A stretch of DNA of 64,000 bases from positions 62,001 to 126,000 of the forward strand of contig NZ_BBJT01000012.1 in the NCBI RefSeq assembly GCF_000739915.1, in the 5' to 3' direction. Of this stretch, positions 17,969 to 26,329 are shown in pieces. The notes below the pieces were generated by a model. The model was not told where the DNA came from, did not search any database, and saw only the letters and a list, made by a program, of their open reading frames with translations. Both the position numbers and the translations under genes were made by a program. The stretch is from Paenibacillus chitinolyticus NBRC 15660 (GTDB taxonomy: Bacteria > Bacillota > Bacilli > Paenibacillales > NBRC-103111). Each line of letters starts with the position of its first letter. Within the stretch, counting starts at the first letter, position 1.

Positions 17969-18880
17969 TTATCTCAGGAAGTCGAGCAAGCTCGGACGAA
18001 TAATCCGCCCCATCGTATCAAGAGAAGCCTGAAATACGCTCTCCGCAGTCTTTAAATCGGTAATTGTTTTGGGTACATTCACATCTTCGATTTTAGATTG
18101 CAAATCGGTATAGTTTAAAGTTAGATCTTCCAAACGATCGGTTGTAAATTGCAGGCGATTTTGGCGGGCACCGACATCTGCTTGTGCGAAAAGCACTTGA
18201 TCCATAGTCGTTTGAATCTCTTTTATACTCTTTTCAATGCCGGCTGTATTATCGCCGGTTAAAGCAGTTTTAAGGTTATCCAATACTTTAAAAACATTCG
18301 CTGCCTTGGTAGGATCTGCCGGATCTTGAAAGGGGCCGAAAACATTCTTTCCCAGAGAGTTTACATCGACATAGATCCCTGCACCTATCTGATAACGCAT
18401 AATTCCTTCGTCGAGACTGTAGGCAGTGTTTGCCGGATCGTCCGAAAAAGGCTTCTGATCCGTTGTTTGGCCGTTAAATATATATTTCCCCTTGAATTGG
18501 GAGTTGCCGATAGCAACCATTTGTTTATAAAGCTCATCAATTTCCTGTCCAAGAATCTTTCTGGCTTCAGGGTTATTGGATTCTGTTGCTCCTTGTACCG
18601 CTTTTTCAGAAACTGTCTGTAGGATTTTCACAGCCTCGTTCATCACTGTATCCGTGAAGTTCATCCAAGAATCCGCATCCTTGGAGTTTTCGGCGAATTG
18701 ATCCGTCATATCGATTTCGCCTCTATAGCGAAGCGAGCTGGATATGCCCACCGGATCGTCGGAAGGTCGATTAATCCGCTGCTGCGTTAACAACTGCTCT
18801 TGATACTTATCCAGCCGATTATAGTTCGTTTGGAGATTTTTCATCATAGACGAACTCATCATATTCTGTGTGATCCGCAT
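17969..18880 (-). CDS. flgL: Hook-filament junction protein FlgL
   Basis: 303 residues, normal for FlgL (HAP3), which joins hook to filament. It begins MRITQNMMSSSMMKNLQTNY with the flagellin-like coiled-coil NRPSDDPVGISSSLRYR. The C-terminus (LKTAESVFQASLDTMGRIIR) is also flagellin-like. Its GGAGGGG ribosome binding site begins just after the flgK stop codon. Confidence 0.95.
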   Translation of the reverse strand: MRITQNMMSSSMMKNLQTNYNRLDKYQEQLLTQQRINRPSDDPVGISSSLRYRGEIDMTDQFAENSKDADSWMNFTDTVMNEAVKILQTVSEKAVQGATESNNPEARKILGQEIDELYKQMVAIGNSQFKGKYIFNGQTTDQKPFSDDPANTAYSLDEGIMRYQIGAGIYVDVNSLGKNVFGPFQDPADPTKAANVFKVLDNLKTALTGDNTAGIEKSIKEIQTTMDQVLFAQADVGARQNRLQFTTDRLEDLTLNYTDLQSKIEDVNVPKTITDLKTAESVFQASLDTMGRIIRPSLLDFLR

Positions 18881-18893
18881 TTAGCTACCCCTC

Positions 18894-20459
18894 CTATCTG
18901 CCGACAACGCCGGTCCCGTTAATCAATTTGTCGAGCATTTCATCTACAACCGTGATAACACGAGCTGAAGCGTTGTAGGCGTGCTGGAATTTAATCAGGT
19001 TGGCCGTTTCCTCATCGGGCGACACGCCGCTTATGGATTGACGCAGGCTGTCTGCGTGATCGGTGAGCAGTTCCCCGTTTTCGAGCATTTTTTTGGCATG
19101 ATCGGTTTGAACGCCCAACTGGCTCATTACCGCTTCATAGTAACCGCCGTACGTAGAGGACGCTGTCAGGGCTGTACCGCCGAAATCAAACGTCTTCTCC
19201 GCCAAGCCGCCGATAAGAAGCGCCAGATCGCCGTTGCTTTGCACCACTTTGTTGGTAGGCGCCGCGGGCGGTTTGCTCACGGTTTCGATACGCAGGGAAG
19301 CTGCGATCTTCTTCAAATCTTTGGCGATGTCCGGGTTAACCCGGATGTTCTCCGCCGTAAATTTCCCCGATCCGTCGGAAGTGACGAAGAAGTCCTTCCC
19401 GTTGGTAGCCGGATCTTCGAGGGTGTATCCGAGCCTATGAAGCCCATTCAAGCCATCGACGGTCACCTTGGCGTCGGCAGCCAGTTTGCGCGGATTGGTC
19501 GGATCCATTTGGGCTCCTGCAGGAGGCGTCATCCCATTAGGCAAAATGCTTCCCGCCGGGAGGGTAACCTCGATCTTTCCGGTAGCCAATGTGTTGGCCA
19601 TGAGATCGATTTGCTTGGTGTATTCGGCAATGAATGTATCACGAGACTGTACATAACCGAAGATTTCACCGGAAGTAACGCCCGCGACATCGGCCTGCAC
19701 AATAGTATCCGAGTTGAGATCGTCGATAACCTGTTTCGTTCCGAACGTGATTTGGTAAGTTTGCGAAGTCTCCGTTACTTTCACGTTGCCCAGCTTGGAC
19801 AATTGGTCGACGAGGTAGTCACGTTTATCCCGGAGATCGTTGGCATTATCTCCACCGGACTCAATGTGTTTAATCTGCTTCGTCAAGTCGGAGATTTCGG
19901 TCACATAGCTGTTCGCTTCAGACACTTTGATGTTGATTCTTTCCGTGATGTTGTTACCCATCGTCGTAAACTGATTGGCCATGCTGTTAAAAGAATCGGC
20001 CATTGCCATCGCCTGCTGAACGACTGCGGAACGGGCCGCCAGATCTTCCGTGCTCGGGTTTTTGCTAAGCGTCTGCCAGGCTTTCCAGAATGCCGTGATG
20101 TTCTTAGCCAGACCGTTGTCCGACGGTTCGTTAACGACGCCCTCAATGTTGCCGAGCGTTTCCGAAATAACTTTCGATTCGTTCATCAATGAGTTCTGAT
20201 TCCGATATTCCACGTCGAAATAAATGTCCCGGATGCGCTGAATCGCATTTACCTCAACCCCCATGCCCAACTGGCCGGGAGAGGTGGAATTGGTTACAGA
20301 AGGATATTCGAGCGGACGGGCGGCAACCATCTGGGCCACCTGCCGGGAATATCCCGGAGTATTGGCGTTGGTAATGTTGTGACCCGTTGTATTCAGCGCG
20401 ACTTGTTGCGCGATAACACCACGCTTGCCGAGCTCCAGTCCATGAAATGTAGAACGCAT
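18894..20459 (-). CDS. flgK: Hook-filament junction protein FlgK
   Basis: 521 residues. FlgK (HAP1) caps the hook before filament growth. The N-terminus (STFHGLELGKRGVIAQQVAL, then GHNITNANTPGYSRQ) is the rod/hook family signature, and the C-terminus ETANLIKFQHAYNASARVIT is typical. AAAGGAAG lies 8 bases before the ATG. It follows flgN by 51 bases. Confidence 0.96.
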   Translation of the reverse strand: MRSTFHGLELGKRGVIAQQVALNTTGHNITNANTPGYSRQVAQMVAARPLEYPSVTNSTSPGQLGMGVEVNAIQRIRDIYFDVEYRNQNSLMNESKVISETLGNIEGVVNEPSDNGLAKNITAFWKAWQTLSKNPSTEDLAARSAVVQQAMAMADSFNSMANQFTTMGNNITERINIKVSEANSYVTEISDLTKQIKHIESGGDNANDLRDKRDYLVDQLSKLGNVKVTETSQTYQITFGTKQVIDDLNSDTIVQADVAGVTSGEIFGYVQSRDTFIAEYTKQIDLMANTLATGKIEVTLPAGSILPNGMTPPAGAQMDPTNPRKLAADAKVTVDGLNGLHRLGYTLEDPATNGKDFFVTSDGSGKFTAENIRVNPDIAKDLKKIAASLRIETVSKPPAAPTNKVVQSNGDLALLIGGLAEKTFDFGGTALTASSTYGGYYEAVMSQLGVQTDHAKKMLENGELLTDHADSLRQSISGVSPDEETANLIKFQHAYNASARVITVVDEMLDKLINGTGVVGR

Positions 20460-20510
20460 AAATTCACTTCCTTTGCTGTAGGGCCTTAAGCGGCCGGAAT
20501 ATGTGCCGGG

Positions 20511-21011
20511 CTAAGCCCGTGTATCGAAGTAAGCGTTCTTGCGTCTGGCCTGCCCCTGCTGGGTAGGGTTCGCATAGATCGCGTCCTGCTCGGGTGTTGC
20601 CGTTAAGAGATCGAGTGAAAGGTCGATGAATCCCAGTGACTGTTCCACCAACTGCTGATTTAGAGCATTGAGTTCTTTAAGTTGTCTGATTTCTTTTAAA
20701 AGCCGCTCCTGACAATCCATCAGCTGCTGTTTTTCTTCCGCTTTGAACACCAGCTTAACCAATTCTCCGACGGTTATAAAAGGGTTCGTCTTATAGCAGC
20801 GGGTTACCATGTATTCATTGATCTTCACTACACGGCGCTGATCCAACTCTTGGATTTCTTTAACGGCCTTGGATTCTTTCTGGACAATTGCCGACAGTTC
20901 TTCTATGGAGTTTTGAAGAATCGCTTCTCTCTTCCTTGTCCCAAGCTCCCGAAGATCCTGGTGACATTCGATAATGCGATTCAAAACGTTGACGATTTCG
21001 GATACGGACAC
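20511..21011 (-). CDS. flgN: FlgN-type flagellar chaperone
   Basis: 166-residue helical protein. FlgN is the cytoplasmic chaperone of FlgK and FlgL. Characteristic segments are LNRIIECHQDLRELGTRKRE and VQKESKAVKEIQELDQRRV. The start is GTG at 21011, with GGGTG about 7 bases upstream. It lies between flgM and flgK, as in Bacillus. Confidence 0.85.
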   Translation of the reverse strand: MSVSEIVNVLNRIIECHQDLRELGTRKREAILQNSIEELSAIVQKESKAVKEIQELDQRRVVKINEYMVTRCYKTNPFITVGELVKLVFKAEEKQQLMDCQERLLKEIRQLKELNALNQQLVEQSLGFIDLSLDLLTATPEQDAIYANPTQQGQARRKNAYFDTRA

Positions 21012-21036
21012 AGCTTTTCACCCGTTTCTGCCGGTC

Positions 21037-21300
21037 TTATTTAAGGTACGGAAGGAGCTTCTCGGCGATCTTGCCCGCTTCCACATGGTAGGTTCCCGAT
21101 TTAACCTGCTGCTTCAATTCTTCTATTCTGCGCATTCTATTCTCATCCCCTGCGGCTCCAAGCAGCTCTTTAGCTTCCGTGGAAATTTGAACCTCGTCTT
21201 TGGGACGGTTACGTTTACCAGCGGCAGCCGTCTGAAACTGTTCTTTATGCTTGGCATACGGATTTACGTTTCCGATTCGATGGCTATCATTAATTTTCAT
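21037..21300 (-). CDS. flgM: Anti-sigma-D factor FlgM
   Basis: 87 residues. FlgM binds sigma-D until the hook is complete. The opening MKINDSHRIGNVNPYAKHKE and the C-terminal sigma-binding helices (RMRRIEELKQQVKSGTYHVE, IAEKLLPYL) match the family. AGAGGTG precedes the ATG. A sigma-D-type promoter overlaps a terminator just upstream, allowing positive autoregulation of its own operon. Confidence 0.93.
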   Translation of the reverse strand: MKINDSHRIGNVNPYAKHKEQFQTAAAGKRNRPKDEVQISTEAKELLGAAGDENRMRRIEELKQQVKSGTYHVEAGKIAEKLLPYLK

Positions 21301-21370
21301 AGTTATTCACCTCTTGTTCTCTGATGGAGAATCCTCTACTTTCCAAGGCCGCTCTACGGCTCGATTCTAC

Positions 21371-21403
21371 AAAAAAACCGATAATGGTTATTACTATTAT
21401 CGG
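21371..21403 (-). terminator. Intrinsic terminator after yvyF
   Basis: Minus-strand perfect 8-bp stem CCGATAAT / ATTATCGG with a 10-base loop, followed by T7. It overlaps the -10 element of the flgM sigma-D promoter, which lies in its first arm. Confidence 0.88.
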
Positions 21404-21424
21404 CAGAAGGATATGATCTTTTTA
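21397..21424 (-). promoter_or_regulatory. Sigma-D promoter of flgM
   Basis: Minus strand TAAA (21424-21421), 16 bases, GCCGATAA (21404-21397). The -10 is nearly a perfect sigma-D match. It is embedded in the 5' arm of the terminator hairpin, so initiation would occur inside the hairpin and escape it. Confidence 0.8.
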
Positions 21425-21444
21425 GTTAAATACAGCTTTTCTGA

Positions 21445-21861
21445 TTAGTGCCGGTCTTTTAAGCGGTCCGTAATGCGAAAATGATGAGCGTCTTTTTCCG
21501 CGTTTGCGTTGTTTTTGCCCTCATCCATCATCTGATTCACATCACGTACAAGTCGCTGGCGGCAAGAATCACACATGGTATGTTCACGAATAGGGTTTCC
21601 GCAAACTTCGCAGGGATAGGTCAGATTCGGTGAATCCGCTATCGAAATGCGGCCTTCGCGGATAAAACGGATAATCTGGCGCATGGGAACTTCCGTCTCT
21701 TCATGCAGCTCCTGGAGATCGCACTTACGATTCTGCCGCAAGTAGTCCGCACATGCAACATACTGAGCCTCGATGTCTTTAACGCAGGCGGGGCAGGTTT
21801 CGGCAAATCCTTTCACAAACAGCTTCCCGCAGCGCGGACAGTTTTGAACGTTCATACTCAT
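21445..21861 (-). CDS. yvyF: YvyF family flagellar-operon zinc-ribbon protein
   Basis: 138 residues from the ATG at 21861. Two cysteine clusters, CPRCGKLFVKGFAETCPAC near the N-terminus and CEVCGNPIREHTMCDSC in the middle, predict two zinc ribbons around a helical segment. This matches the YvyF family found before flgM in Bacilli; its function is not established. An in-frame GTG three codons upstream overlaps the ribosome binding site AAGGTG, so I prefer the ATG. Confidence 0.88.
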   Translation of the reverse strand: MSMNVQNCPRCGKLFVKGFAETCPACVKDIEAQYVACADYLRQNRKCDLQELHEETEVPMRQIIRFIREGRISIADSPNLTYPCEVCGNPIREHTMCDSCRQRLVRDVNQMMDEGKNNANAEKDAHHFRITDRLKDRH

Positions 21862-21988
21862 TATGATCACCTTATCAAACTCAAGTATAGTATACGACTA
21901 GTGTAACGTATTGGACTTGCGTTGAGAAGGGGCCTTCTGAAAGAGTTGGAAATATGTTTATTTCCCTCCATATCGTGCACCTTGGCGG

Positions 21989-22810
21989 TTAGCGCGCCCA
22001 CATCAGTCCGTAAACCTCTACAGGTAACGATTGCGTTATAGTCTGGGCACATTGGTTTAGAGTACTCCCTGTTGTGTAGACATCGTCAAGCAGGAGGACG
22101 CGAACCGGCCAGCCTTGACCCGTAATTCCCTCCTCTAGCCGCACAATCGATCCTATGGCTTCCTCAAGAAGCTTGAAAGCTCCCTGCAGATCGTTGAGCC
22201 GCTCCCCCCTTGACTTAAAACTTTGCTTAGCCGTATGCCTTGTCCGCTCAAGCAGGGGCACCACAGGCAGCGAAAGCCGCCTTCCCAACTCTATGGCCAT
22301 GGCCTCGGCCTGATTGAAGCCTCTTTCCGCCAGGCGACTGACATTCATGGGTACGTAGCTGATGCAATGAAAGCCGGAACCTTCTTGCCCCGCCGCCGGC
22401 AGTTCTTTGACCAATTGATGATAGGCATGTACCAGCATTCCGGAGAAAAGAGGAAGCAGGCGCTCATTGCCCCTGTATTTGTAGGAGGCCAGCCATTCTT
22501 TCATCAGGGGGTCATAACGGACTGCACTTCGGCTGTACCGGAAAGAACACGTCGTTCGTCGGACACAGTCCGGGCAATCATCCGGACGGCCGCAAACCGG
22601 ACAACGCACAGCCATTATCCAAGGAATAGCGTTAAAACAGGCCATACAAAGCCCGAGACTCTCTTTGGAAGAGCTTCTGCGCCCGCCGCAGCAAACACAG
22701 TTAGCCGTTTCTCTGTCACGTGCATTTGTTTCGGCTTCAGGAGACTGAAACCATCGTTTCACCTTGCTCCACCATACCGCAGGCGGCTTGGGGTTGGGCA
22801 GACCGATCAT
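21989..22810 (-). CDS. comF: ComF family late competence protein
   Basis: 273 residues. ComF-type phosphoribosyltransferase-like protein needed for DNA uptake during transformation. N-terminal cysteine clusters (CVCCGG, CPVCGRPDDCPDC) form a zinc site, and the C-terminal PRTase domain carries the PRPP-loop motif VLLLDDVYTTGSTLNQC. AAGGAG lies 8 bases before the ATG. It follows comFA by 26 bases. Confidence 0.93.
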   Translation of the reverse strand: MIGLPNPKPPAVWWSKVKRWFQSPEAETNARDRETANCVCCGGRRSSSKESLGLCMACFNAIPWIMAVRCPVCGRPDDCPDCVRRTTCSFRYSRSAVRYDPLMKEWLASYKYRGNERLLPLFSGMLVHAYHQLVKELPAAGQEGSGFHCISYVPMNVSRLAERGFNQAEAMAIELGRRLSLPVVPLLERTRHTAKQSFKSRGERLNDLQGAFKLLEEAIGSIVRLEEGITGQGWPVRVLLLDDVYTTGSTLNQCAQTITQSLPVEVYGLMWAR

Positions 22811-22836
22811 TCGCTTATCTCCTTCCCTTCACTAAC

Positions 22837-25077
22837 TTAATCCAATAAGTAACCCCTTTTTCGGGCTGTCCGGTTCATTTTTTTGATTTGCCGGATTGCC
22901 CCTTTTTGCGAGACGGTATTTTCCAATCCTGCAAAAAAAACAAGACCTCGGGGGTCATCCTTCGATCTTCCCGCACGACCTGCCATTTGAACCAAGGCCG
23001 CTTCGTTGAACAAACTGGAATCCGCATCGAGGATGAATACGTCCGTTTTAGGCACGGTCACGCCGCGCTCCAAAATCGTTGTGGTGACCAAGATGTCCGT
23101 AACCTTGCCACGGAAGTCGGTTACCTTCACCGACCTTTCGCGGTCTTTGGACGATGTGCCGGCGATAACCTTGTCCGGCCAAAGGCCTTGAAGCAGCCCG
23201 ACAAGCGGCTCCACCAGCTTGATCTCCGGCACGAACACGAACAGCTGCGCGCCGCGTTCGAGCGATCCTTCCAGACGCGCACGCAGCGTCTGGGGCAGGG
23301 CACCGCTGCGGAGAATACGCCGCAGCGGAGGCGCCGGCACCCGCTTGGGCACAGGAAGCGGGTGCCGGTGAAAGCGCACGGGCACGGTGACGTGAGGCAG
23401 GCGTCCGGACGCCGCCTCGCGCTGCAGTGCCCGCGGGGGCGTCGCCGAGAGGAGGACGTAGCGTCCTCCCGGCGCGAGAGCTTTGCGCGCGGCGAATTCC
23501 AGCGCCGCGCTGTTCAGGTACGGGAAAGCGTCGATCTCGTCGATAATCACGGCATCAAAAGCATGCGCGAAGCGCATAAGCTGATGCGTGGTTGCGATCG
23601 TGATATCGCCGCTTTCCCAAGTCTGGCTGCCGCCGCCGTACAGCGTCACGATGCTGCGGCCTTCAAATGCGCGCATCAGGCGCGGCTGCAGCTCGAGTAC
23701 GACATCCCGGCGCGGCGTGGCAATTGCGATCTTGCGGCCATGCGCAAGTTCGTATTGGAGGAGCGGGAAGATCATTTCCGTTTTTCCCGCTCCCGTGACC
23801 GCCCAGATCAGAAAGCTGGGCGCTGTTTTCCCGCTATGTGCTATCCCGCTAGAGCCTCCGTCGCTTCGTGGCAATCCCACTTTTCCTGCTGCATCTTTGC
23901 TGCCGGGCGATGTGCTGCTTAAAAACGTGAGCGCTTCCTTCGAAGCCTCTGTTTGAGCCGGACTCAGACCCCAAGGGTGTAAATAAGCCTCCAAGGTAGG
24001 TCCGTTTTCAGATTCCCTTGTGCTATTTTTAGGACAACGGTTCCCCCTCGGGTTTTCTTTTACATATCCAGGCCACCGGTAAACATCCTCCTCGCCCTCG
24101 CAGCTTCCCTTAGCTCCTTCAATGAGCAAAGTACAGGAGCGCACTCGTCCCATGGTCAGACATTCTTCACAGTAGGGGCAATCCGTTCCGCAATGATAAC
24201 AGGGAGTAAAGTGAAGTTTGCCGCTTCCGCATCTTCTGCAGCTATGGGTGGTCAGCCGCCGCCAAAAGGCCGGAAACTTTCTCATCTGGTTGCTCTGTAA
24301 TCCATTGGTTAAGGTAATGTCCCCGTTTAAATAAGCCAATTGGATGTAAGCTTTCCAAACTCCGTTTTCCAACAACTCTGCCTTCCCGGAAGCCTCCAGC
24401 AGCCGGATGACTTCTTCACTCAAAAGGCTTCTGCCGTTTAGTGCTTCGATAAGCCGATCATATGTGGTCGAATTGTCACGAAACGCAGATGGGCCGCAAG
24501 CTAGCCAGTTGTCGTAGTCTATCGAACGGGAAGTGAGAGATTGAAGTATTTCTGAAGGAATCGGCGGGGACGTACGCATTAATTCTTCTGGGGGGAGCGT
24601 GCTTTTTCTACCGTCAGGCGGCGGAGAATGGTTTAAAGCTGCGTTTGAACTCGTTAGGGTTTCTGCTTGTAAATAGTCATTTAAAGACTCTGATGAAAAT
24701 GGTGTAGAGTGAATTGCATTTGGGGGGTTGAAAAAATCAGAATTTGTTTCGGGGGTACTTCTTTTACCTGTAGAATAAGAGCGGGTGATTAAAAAATCGG
24801 TTTTCAGCCAATCCGGATCTTCTCTTGACGAAGGGGGTGTATAAACAGACGGTTGCATTTCGGGGAAAACATGGGGAAATCGTTGCTTGCAGGAGGGAGA
24901 GCTCAACACATCAATCAGGGCCAGAGCTTGTCCAACTGAGACAAGAGGCTCCAGCAGCACAATCCGGACGGAACGTCCGAGCCGCTCGAACCAGTACGTG
25001 AAGTCGACGGCCAATGCAAGGGAAATGTGCCATTGCCAACCACTATCATCGGCAGCAGCGTAAACCTGAACTTTCAT
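22837..25077 (-). CDS. comFA: ComFA DNA-uptake helicase
   Basis: 746 residues. Membrane-associated superfamily 2 ATPase that helps pull transforming DNA across the membrane. A four-cysteine zinc region (CRRCGSGKLHFTPCYHCGTD, then CPYCEEC) lies near residues 283-310. The helicase core has Walker A VTGAGKTEM, motif II DEID, SATPP and the motif VI region QMAGRAGR. B. subtilis ComFA is about 460 residues; here about 260 residues of Ser/Pro-rich sequence of unknown role precede the zinc site. TAGGTGAG precedes the ATG. Confidence 0.93.
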   Translation of the reverse strand: MKVQVYAAADDSGWQWHISLALAVDFTYWFERLGRSVRIVLLEPLVSVGQALALIDVLSSPSCKQRFPHVFPEMQPSVYTPPSSREDPDWLKTDFLITRSYSTGKRSTPETNSDFFNPPNAIHSTPFSSESLNDYLQAETLTSSNAALNHSPPPDGRKSTLPPEELMRTSPPIPSEILQSLTSRSIDYDNWLACGPSAFRDNSTTYDRLIEALNGRSLLSEEVIRLLEASGKAELLENGVWKAYIQLAYLNGDITLTNGLQSNQMRKFPAFWRRLTTHSCRRCGSGKLHFTPCYHCGTDCPYCEECLTMGRVRSCTLLIEGAKGSCEGEEDVYRWPGYVKENPRGNRCPKNSTRESENGPTLEAYLHPWGLSPAQTEASKEALTFLSSTSPGSKDAAGKVGLPRSDGGSSGIAHSGKTAPSFLIWAVTGAGKTEMIFPLLQYELAHGRKIAIATPRRDVVLELQPRLMRAFEGRSIVTLYGGGSQTWESGDITIATTHQLMRFAHAFDAVIIDEIDAFPYLNSAALEFAARKALAPGGRYVLLSATPPRALQREAASGRLPHVTVPVRFHRHPLPVPKRVPAPPLRRILRSGALPQTLRARLEGSLERGAQLFVFVPEIKLVEPLVGLLQGLWPDKVIAGTSSKDRERSVKVTDFRGKVTDILVTTTILERGVTVPKTDVFILDADSSLFNEAALVQMAGRAGRSKDDPRGLVFFAGLENTVSQKGAIRQIKKMNRTARKRGYLLD

Positions 25078-25160
25078 GACTCACCTACTTCGACGCTTAT
25101 TCGGTTGTAAACGATTACGTAAACCACGGTCGGCAGAACGCCAATGAAGAATCCTGGGTG

Positions 25161-25553
25161 TTATTCAAACAAAGGAAGTTTAACCAGCTGCTTCTGGTTG
25201 CTCACATGCATAACCATCAAGTTATCGCGCTCGGTCGATGAGGCCCATTCCTCCCAGGAAGATTCGGGCATAACCGTTCTGATCTTAAGTTCGTAGGAAC
25301 GTGAGAGCTTCTCGGCAATCCGCAGCGTATCGTCCGTAGAACCTTCGTCAATTACGGATACGGACAGAGATTTTCCGCTGAACCTCGCCAGAAAAAACAA
25401 AGAACGGATATACCACTCAATGTGTAATTGGTTATCCTTGGTCACTAATAGCAGGTGGTACGAACGTACCTCTTCATTGGGGCGTTTAAACGCATGGAGC
25501 ATACATACACAGAAGATGTAGCTCCCTACAAATAACATCAATCCGGTCCACAT
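25161..25553 (-). CDS. Small membrane protein with a glycosyltransferase-like fragment
   Basis: 130 residues from the ATG at 25553, which has GGGAGGGAG just upstream; the longer frame is less likely. An N-terminal membrane helix (WTGLMLFVGSYIFCVCMLHAF) is followed by a soluble domain with LLLVTKDNQLHIEWYIRSL and VIDEGSTDDTLRIAEKL. The latter resembles the nucleotide-binding start of GT2 enzymes, but the rest of the catalytic domain is absent. It sits between comFA and degU. Function unknown. Confidence 0.7.
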   Translation of the reverse strand: MWTGLMLFVGSYIFCVCMLHAFKRPNEEVRSYHLLLVTKDNQLHIEWYIRSLFFLARFSGKSLSVSVIDEGSTDDTLRIAEKLSRSYELKIRTVMPESSWEEWASSTERDNLMVMHVSNQKQLVKLPLFE

Positions 25554-25603
25554 GACGGCTCCCTCCCTTAGCATACTATATGCCTTGGCGGGAGGGTTGG
25601 TTC

Positions 25604-26329
25604 CTAGAGAGTCACCCAGCCGTTTTTGATGGCGATAATAACGGCCTGTGTACGGTCGTCTACTTCCATCTTTTGCAGAATGCTGCTCACATGATTTTTT
25701 ACCGTTTTCTCGCTGATATAAAGGAATTCCCCGATCAGCTTGTTGCTTTTGCCTTCTGCCATCAAACGCAAAACTTCCGCTTCACGCTTGGTCAGCGGGC
25801 TTGTCGGAACATGAATGTATTTTAGTCCGGATTCTTGAACGCCGTTGCCGGAACCCATAACACCGTTATCATCGAGATATGTCATACGACGGAGCTGGTT
25901 GATCAATTTACCGGTTACTTTCGGGTGAATATAGGCATGCCCGGCTACAACGGAGCGAATCGCATTGATCAGCGCCTCCGCCTCCATATCCTTCAGCAGA
26001 TATCCGGAAGCACCTTTGCGAAGCGTCTCAAACACATAACTTTCATCGTCGTGAATCGAAAGGATGATCACCTTAACGTCGGGAAAAATAAGCTTTAGCC
26101 GCTCAGTAGCGACAACGCCGTTTTCCAGCGGCATATTAATATCCATCAGGACTACGTCCGGCTGCATTTCGTTGCAGAGCTCGATAACCTGAATACCGTC
26201 GCCGCACTCCCCGATGACTTCCATATCGTCTTCCATATTAATGATTCGTTTGAGGCCTTCGCGAAACAGCTGATGATCATCTGCAAGAATGAGTCTTACG
26301 TTACGCTTGGGACTCCCCTGGTTGTCCAT
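25604..26329 (-). CDS. degU: Response regulator DegU
   Basis: 241 residues. NarL-type response regulator controlling exoenzymes, motility, biofilm and competence. The receiver domain has ILADDHQLFREGLK and the phosphoacceptor Asp63 in VLMDINMP. The C-terminal LuxR-type helix-turn-helix is LTKREAEVLRLMAEGKSNKL followed by SEKTVKNHVSSILQK. The ATG at 26329 has AAGGAGG 9 bases upstream; the TTG two codons earlier is less likely. It overlaps the end of degS by 29 bases. Confidence 0.96.
   Translation of the reverse strand: MDNQGSPKRNVRLILADDHQLFREGLKRIINMEDDMEVIGECGDGIQVIELCNEMQPDVVLMDINMPLENGVVATERLKLIFPDVKVIILSIHDDESYVFETLRKGASGYLLKDMEAEALINAIRSVVAGHAYIHPKVTGKLINQLRRMTYLDDNGVMGSGNGVQESGLKYIHVPTSPLTKREAEVLRLMAEGKSNKLIGEFLYISEKTVKNHVSSILQKMEVDDRTQAVIIAIKNGWVTL

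Noticed and set aside
22837-25077. comFA as a pseudogene because of unusual length and GC-rich middle
   Set aside because: The frame is continuous and all helicase motifs and zinc cysteines are present, so it looks intact.
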